A stretch of 64,000 nt of DNA. Origin: Desmodesmus armatus (lineage: Eukaryota > Chlorophyta > Chlorophyceae > Sphaeropleales > Scenedesmaceae). The notes beneath the pieces were generated by a model. It was not told where the DNA came from, searched no databases, and saw only the letters and a list, made by a program, of their open reading frames with translations. The stretch covers positions 86,238-150,237 of the forward strand of contig VIIQ02000246.1 of NCBI GenBank assembly GCA_007449985.2, written 5' to 3'. Position numbers and translations under genes: made by a program. How positions within the stretch are numbered: position 1 is the stretch's first letter; the number at the start of each line of letters is the position of its first letter. Positions 62,001 through 64,000 of the stretch are shown here, piece by piece.

Positions 62001-64000
62001 GCGAATGCGGCGGCGGCGGCGGCTGCTGGCGGGGGTGGGTTTGGCGGGGCGCTGGATGACCGGCCCATGAAGCGGCGGCGGCGGACATTGAGCTCTGGTG
62101 GTGGGCCGGATGGAGGGCGCAGGTGAGAGAGCAGGGACTTTCTGCCTGCCTGACAGTTGCTTTGTGCTGTAGGGAGGGCAGCTGCGGCTATCTATAGGAT
62201 AAACCAGGCCAATCTTAGGGCCTGGGCCCTACTAGGGCATAATATGGCCAGTGCCTCAGCCATAGGTCTCACTTTCCTCCTCAGTCTCTCAGGCAGGGAG
62301 CGTCACAACACTGCTGTTGTGTATATGTATGCAGGTCCGGTGCAGGAGGGCCCGATCAAGGCCTGGGCCCCGATGGCCAGCTGCTGAGCCCTAGGTCTCA
62401 GGATGCAGACGCGGCGCGCTCCCTGCGGCTGCAGGCGCAGGTGGTGAGGGAGTTTGCGCGCACAGAGGCCGTGAAGGCGGCCTGCCAGGACCCGGGGACT
62501 TCGGAGCACGGCATTGCGCTGCGCGCGTTCCAGCGCATCGAGCAGATTGTACAGGTGCGGGGGTTGTTAAGAAAGTTAGGGGGCTTTCTTGGTCAAAAAT
62601 GCGCAGCTACATGCAAATCAGTTTGCAGAATGGCATTGCGCTGCATGCGTTCCAGCGCATCGAGCAGATTGTACAGGTGCATGGGGCGTCACAGATGATC
62701 AGAGGGCTTGGTCACGAATATGCGCAGCTACATGCACTGGCAGTGCATATTTTTGAAGGTGCCGGGGTTGTAGTGGGACCTGGTCCCCCATACCTGCACT
62801 GTACTGTGCTGTATTGTGAAATTTACTGCTTTGCTTTGTGTGCCTGCAGGAGCTTGGCCTGGACAGCGACATTGTGGGCATGGCCTGTCAGGCTGCAGAG
62901 ATCCTCATGATCATGAGACAGGTAAGGGCCCTGCTGTGCATGTCACGTGTTGCATGCTGCGTGCATGCAGCCCGTGCACGATGCAGCCCGTGCACCTTTT
63001 TAGGCCGGCATGTGCTGGCATTGTGCACCGTGTGCCTGCTGCTGCGGCTGCAGCGTGTTGCTGGCTTGTGCGTGGATCACCGGTCAGCATGTACAGCACA
63101 AGCTCATTCAGAGATGCATTCCGTCCCTGCCCCCCCCCCCCCCCCCCGGCAGCAGTGGTGACGCAGCGTGCGTCACAGTGGGGATCGACCTTGTTATTCC
63201 TTCCTTCACGCGGTGGTGCTGCTTGTATCCCCGCCACTGCTGCCAACTACGCAACAAAACAACCTGCTGCTGCTGCTGCTATCGTTGTGCAGGAGGATGA
63301 GGTGCCGAGTGACTTCCAGGACTACTCACTGGTCACACTTGTGGGGGTGGCAGCGCACCTGATGCACGTGAGTGAGGGTATGCGGACGGGAGGGAGGGGG
63401 TGAGAATGAGACGAGTGACAGAGGTGCTTTGCTCCCAGCGGCAACATACGCTTTGAGCTCTCTCAGCTCTTGGCTGGTAGAGCTGCTGGCCCCAGCATTG
63501 ATGGGTTCTGGCCCTGTGATGGCTGTTGGCTCGACTGCACCTCAATGCGCACACACTGTCTGTCAGCATGGATCGCCTGTGTACTGATCCACACTTGCTG
63601 TTGCTGTTCTGCTTTCATTTCCAACAGGCTCCCCTGGGTGACAATGGTGGTCTGGATGTGCTGGCGGCACGCTATGGGCACGACGCAAAGGCACTGGACC
63701 AGGGAGACATGATGCAGTACAGTACATTACAGTACAGTGCGGTACTGTTCTACTTAGTGCAGTGCAGTGTGCAATAAAGTACATTGAAGTACAGTGTACA
63801 GTACAGTATGGGCACGACGCAAAGCCCCTGGACCAGGTGATGCATTCTGCAGGGCTTGCCGGTACAACATTGCAATACAGTGTGTTCTGGCATATTTTGA
63901 CCAACATGTGTTGCTGTCGCTGTCATATCGGTGGCTGCACTTGTGCCTTCCATACCCTGTTGTGCATGGCATACAGCGTCGTCATGCAGATAAGCTCGTA
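41228..64000 (+). CDS. PWWP-chromodomain SNF2-type (CHD-like) protein with degenerate ATPase motifs; 3' end beyond window
   Basis: Exons placed in phase: 41228-41676, 42203-42613, 42900-43194, 43673-44008, 44391-44514, 44741-44865, 45208-45312, 45608-45720, 45983-46213, 46586-47317, 47800-48033, 48708-48884, 49799-50033, 50285-50364, 52228-52366, 52651-52745, 53482-53646, 54184-54379, 54581-54859, 55071-55348, 57220-57312, 58532-58614, 58910-59340, 59696-59972, 61338-62122, 62335-62554, 62850-62921, 63293-63367 and 63628 onward. Low-complexity Ala/Gln/Gly segments separate the PWWP domain, chromodomain(s), SNF2 ATPase halves and a basic/acidic tail. CHD proteins remodel nucleosomes in the nucleus. 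Exons at 45983, 54184, 54581 and 59696 each need one extra base to stay in frame, and the 57312/58532 junction does not match in phase. The gene is therefore either error-bearing in assembly or decaying. ATG 41228 opens an Ala-rich N-terminus. Confidence 0.85.
43361..43404 (+). repeat. Copy of an exon end and donor (third CHD-like exon)
   Basis: GGTCCATGGCCATGGGGTGA plus GTGTGAGTG repeats the exon end at 43179-43210, including its GTGAGT donor. Confidence 0.85.
43673..44865 (+). other. PWWP domain exons of the CHD-like gene
   Basis: Three exons (43673-44008, 44391-44514, 44741-44865) encode a Gln/His-rich lead, then RPGRVVWAKVEGHDWWPARV (the PWWP motif is DWWP here), VLEYIPVVFFTAQG and YAWLPYHSIKPF, the three conserved strands of a PWWP domain. 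PWWP domains bind methylated histone tails and DNA. A PWWP ahead of chromodomains is not the plant PICKLE or CHD1 layout as I know it. Confidence 0.85.
44043..44140 (+). repeat. Copy of the 3' half of the PWWP exon with donor
   Basis: GTTGTGCGCAGGAGG occurs three times (real exon, 44049, 44069). The last copy continues GCTGTGCCGCGTGAAGTGGG through the GTGAGCATGAAGGGTTTTGA donor region, 97 bases after the original and almost identical. Confidence 0.93.
45039..45090 (+). repeat. Copy of exon end (AGDAVLQ) and donor in the CHD-like gene
   Basis: GGCAACGAGACAGGCCAGGC, GATGCCGTCCTGCAG and GTGATG repeat the exon end at 44824-44870. Confidence 0.85.
47511..47703 (+). repeat. Two decoy copies of the chromodomain exon start
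   Basis: CAGGAGCC(C/T)GAGTACC and the GGCCGTGCCCA block recur at 47515 and 47645 ahead of the real exon at 47800, each with a TC-AG acceptor. The second copy keeps EPEYLVKWAGRAH intact. Confidence 0.92.
47800..48033 (+). other. Chromodomain exon
   Basis: The exon encodes EPEYLVKWAGRAHIHNEWLR, then NFMEEEWLHAERCVARR and GWEVLVKWQGQ. The next exon (48708-48884) adds GYDACTWES. The two YLVKW/VLVKW blocks, each with a downstream acidic-Trp segment, are the tandem chromodomain signature of CHD proteins. Confidence 0.88.
48211..48500 (+). repeat. Two copies of the chromodomain exon 3' part
   Basis: GTGAACTTCATGGAGGAGGA plus GTGGCTGCATGCTGA recurs at 48211. A longer copy at about 48383-48489 runs from GTGAACTTCAAGG to GTGGCAGGGACAG with a GTGGGC donor, with only a few changes from the real exon. 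Confidence 0.92.
49018..49265 (+). repeat. Two copies of the exon end at 48884
   Basis: GGCTCTCCAGCAGGCTGAGC AGACTCCCATGCAG then GTGGGTGGG recurs at 49045-49089. A weaker copy at 49199-49263 has lost the donor (ATGTAG). Confidence 0.9.
49468..49650 (+). repeat. Two decoy copies of the exon start at 49799
   Basis: CCAGCAGCCGCCGTGGGTGC and CCCCCCTGCTGCCCCACCA recur at about 49474 and 49597, each after TTTGCAG. The first continues into CAGCTGCAGGCAGCTGCCTG before diverging. Surrounding CAAACCA..CACAGCGCTGTCC is also repeated. Confidence 0.93.
49799..50364 (+). other. SNF2 ATPase motifs I and Ia
   Basis: These exons encode VLADDQGLGKTASAVAYIAS (Walker A, GLGKT intact; DEMGLGKT is usual) and LIVAPLATLSFWEGELAFWL, then NIVTYSGS. 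The order and spacing match CHD-type SNF2 domains. Confidence 0.88.
50438..51165 (+). repeat. Three copies of the exon end at 50364
   Basis: GTGGCAGCACGCGCAATGCT (A/G)CAG recurs at 50444 and 50562, and GCACGCGCAATGCTACAG GTGGGCGGGG recurs at 51132. The last copy is separated from the others by the transposon-like insert. Confidence 0.88.
50650..51043. mobile_element. Non-autonomous pogo/Tigger-like DNA transposon (MITE)
   Basis: The element is 394 bases. Its left terminal repeat is CAGTATAGTTCCGTTATACC and its right end is the complement with one mismatch (CAGTATAGTTCCGTTACACC). It is flanked by TA on both sides, the target duplication of Tc1/mariner-superfamily elements; CAG tips are typical of pogo/Tigger. 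No transposase frame is present. It lies in a CHD-like intron between exon-end copies. Confidence 0.85.
51625..52120 (+). repeat. Four decoy copies of the exon start at 52228
   Basis: GTGCAGGAGCATGAGCT(T/G) and GGCTGCAGCCGGCCT are repeated at 51625, 51778, 51918 and 52061 ahead of the real exon at 52228, with a 140-160 base period. All keep CAG and 35-50 exon bases, then diverge into C-rich intron. The third reads GAGCATAAG. Confidence 0.94.
52651..52745 (+). other. SNF2 motif II exon, degenerate
   Basis: The exon reads ASLPWCSVVVDRRQRSRSAA, where CHD proteins have a W...VVDEAHRLKN segment. The hydrophobic strand, the first Asp and the downstream spacing are kept. The DEAH box is replaced by DRRQ, so the Glu needed for ATP hydrolysis is absent. 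The bases are GAC AGG CGG CAG. A one-base slip would not restore DEAH. Confidence 0.8.
53085..53385 (+). repeat. Three copies of the exon start at 53482
   Basis: CAACAGGAGCTGTCT recurs at 53083, 53168 and 53298. The last two continue with CCCGCCGCCCACCGTGTG for 60-90 bases. The upstream intron block TATGCAAGC..GTGTCTGTGT is repeated with them. The third copy reads on through SPDQLFTLHDW with an open frame. Confidence 0.92.
53482..53646 (+). other. SNF2 motif III exon, degenerate
   Basis: AAHRVVLSPHGLSGSAASPD QLFTLLSYLKP occupies the place of the usual R-L-L-L-T-G-T-P-L-Q-N...ELF.LLNFL segment. The TGTPLQN core is replaced by SPHGLSG, while the flanking helix is well kept. Confidence 0.8.
55071..57312 (+). 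other. SNF2 helicase C-lobe, motifs V and VI (exons 55071-55348 and 57220-57312)
   Basis: FLYLITPRSIGLGTQLPGLS and IVFESDWHPRLDIQALHR match motif V and the DSDWNPQ.D.QA strand. The next exon gives REAGRSGDLAVFRLVVRHSV EERLLQLADR. The arginine-finger motif, normally RAHRIGQ, is RAREAGRSG here. The intron between them (55349-57219) holds the repeats annotated below. Confidence 0.8.
55699..56245. repeat. Two tandem-repeat blocks inside a CHD-like intron
   Basis: Four units of about 38 bases (GTGGCGAG(G/A)GCCGAGCGC...GTCA.GCCAGC) run from 55699 to 55840. Then GGCTGG(T/G)TCAC(C/A)CCAGCA recurs seven times from 55943 to 56240 with variable spacing. The sequence beyond, to about 56660, is unlike the other introns and may be an old mobile element, but I see no reverse transcriptase or terminal repeats. 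Confidence 0.75.
57455..57975 (+). repeat. Five-fold amplification of the exon end at 57312
   Basis: GAGGCTGCTGCAG(C/T)TGGC(C/T)GACA recurs near 57508, 57610, 57721, 57832 and 57942 with a 100-115 base period. A shared intron block (GGCTTGCAGCTGGG(T/C)TGCCG, AACACCTGCAGGGGCCAAT, GCACTAGTG) lies between. Only the first copy has a good donor (CAGGTGATC). One further diverged copy lies at 58240. Confidence 0.94.
58061..58233. mobile_element. Foldback (MITE-like) element in a CHD-like intron
   Basis: This is a 173-base hairpin. The left arm has CCTGAGAAGCTATCATTCAC and CCAGGCCACCCTGGACAGCT GGACTCTGCTCTGC; the right arm carries the complements, ending GTTTCTCAGACTAAGG. The central 32-base stem is perfect around a CAGGACTTTG loop. 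There are no coding frame and no clear target duplication. Confidence 0.75.
59525..59745 (+). repeat. Duplicated acidic exon start in the CHD-like gene
   Basis: The block (T)TGC.CACT.ATATGCTC..., CAGAC.G.GACGATG... ACAACTGCAGG occurs at 59535-59622 and again at 59648-59736. The second copy holds the exon used in the model (59696, DGDDDDDADTTAGEEGG). The first encodes DSDDDGEADTTAG and is followed by GG rather than a GT donor. Confidence 0.85.
59866..61105 (+). repeat. Five tandem copies of a 111-base exon unit
   Basis: The unit ending in CTGGAGGCACTCGAGCTACA CCAG plus GTGGGG recurs at 59866-59972, 60140-60254 and 60422-60536 (nearly identical, full length), and in shorter form at 60785-60848 and 61047-61100. 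Each full copy is 37 codons, open and phase 0 (SDSAADSSAHWSVLLKARWE, then VLRRDELEALELHQ). The intervening introns are also copied, with a period of about 275-282 bases. Confidence 0.94.
62625..62680 (+). repeat. Copy of the exon end at 62554
   Basis: GGCATTGCGCTGC, TGCGTTCCAGCGCATCGAGC and AGATTGTACAG followed by GTGCAT repeats the last 46 bases of the exon, 122 bases downstream, with a usable donor. Confidence 0.93.
63628..63836 (+). other. Last visible exon and its duplicated end
   Basis: The exon APLGDNGGLDVLAARYGHDA KALDQ starts at 63628 after CCAACAG. At its expected end the sequence is GACCAGGGAGAC, which lacks a donor. A copy at 63807-63836 (TATGGGCACGACGCAAAGCC CCTGGACCAG) is followed by GTGATG. 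A TACAG/CAGTA-rich stretch lies between. Which donor is used cannot be told from the sequence. Confidence 0.55.

Noticed and set aside
60888..62126. A single 412-codon open frame
   Set aside because: Its first 450 bases are intron with exon-unit copies and G/T-runs. Only the part from 61338 fits splice sites and phase, so it is annotated as one exon of the CHD-like gene.

Overview
This window looks like nuclear DNA of a green alga (Chlorophyta, probably a chlorophycean such as the Sphaeropleales, less likely a trebouxiophyte). The evidence is many short exons with GTGAGT/GTGGGT donors and TGCAG acceptors, Ala/Gln/Pro/Gly-rich low-complexity protein segments, long CTG/GCT and G/C runs, secreted Ser-Pro-rich proteins, a plant-type UDP-arabinopyranose mutase and a chloroplast rubredoxin. 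The genus is not determined. No rRNA, tRNA, CRISPR or bacterial-type operon was seen.

Layout: 1-2008 (-) exons of an unidentified gene open at the left edge, one exon like the start of a phytanoyl-CoA-dioxygenase-type enzyme. 2371-6068 (-) a CUE/DUF1771/Smr-domain (CID7-like) protein. 6267-7858 (-) a 2H-phosphoesterase-like region that may be the N-terminal half of the same gene. 7859-10998 non-coding. 10999-11502 (-) a small secreted protein, head-to-head with 12205-17880 (+) UDP-arabinopyranose mutase (8 exons, complete). 19772-22925 (+) chloroplast membrane-anchored rubredoxin RBD1 (6 exons, complete). 25116-29838 (+) and 33625-38735 (+) tandem paralogues of a secreted metzincin-type zinc metalloprotease with a PPC-like domain, a Ser-Pro-rich linker and a C-terminal Cys-paired domain; the first copy has an in-frame stop and a frame break. 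41228 to the right edge (+) a very large PWWP + chromodomain + SNF2 (CHD-like) gene whose ATPase motifs II, III and VI are degenerate.

The most striking feature is not a gene. In most of the multi-exon genes, the introns hold one to six decayed tandem copies of the neighbouring exon edge together with its splice site (acceptor plus 40-100 bases, or exon end plus donor). They occur in genes on both strands and produce decoy splice sites, possible alternative exons and a copied C-terminus in a 3' UTR. Introns are also polarised: G-runs cluster after donors and C-runs before acceptors.

Several coding exons need a one-base correction to stay in frame, mostly in short homopolymer or low-complexity stretches. 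I regard assembly error as likely there and keep those apart from substitutions that cannot be explained that way. Functional links are loose: the mutase supplies arabinofuranose for hydroxyproline-rich glycoproteins, and the two metalloproteases carry Ser-Pro-rich linkers of the kind that is arabinosylated.
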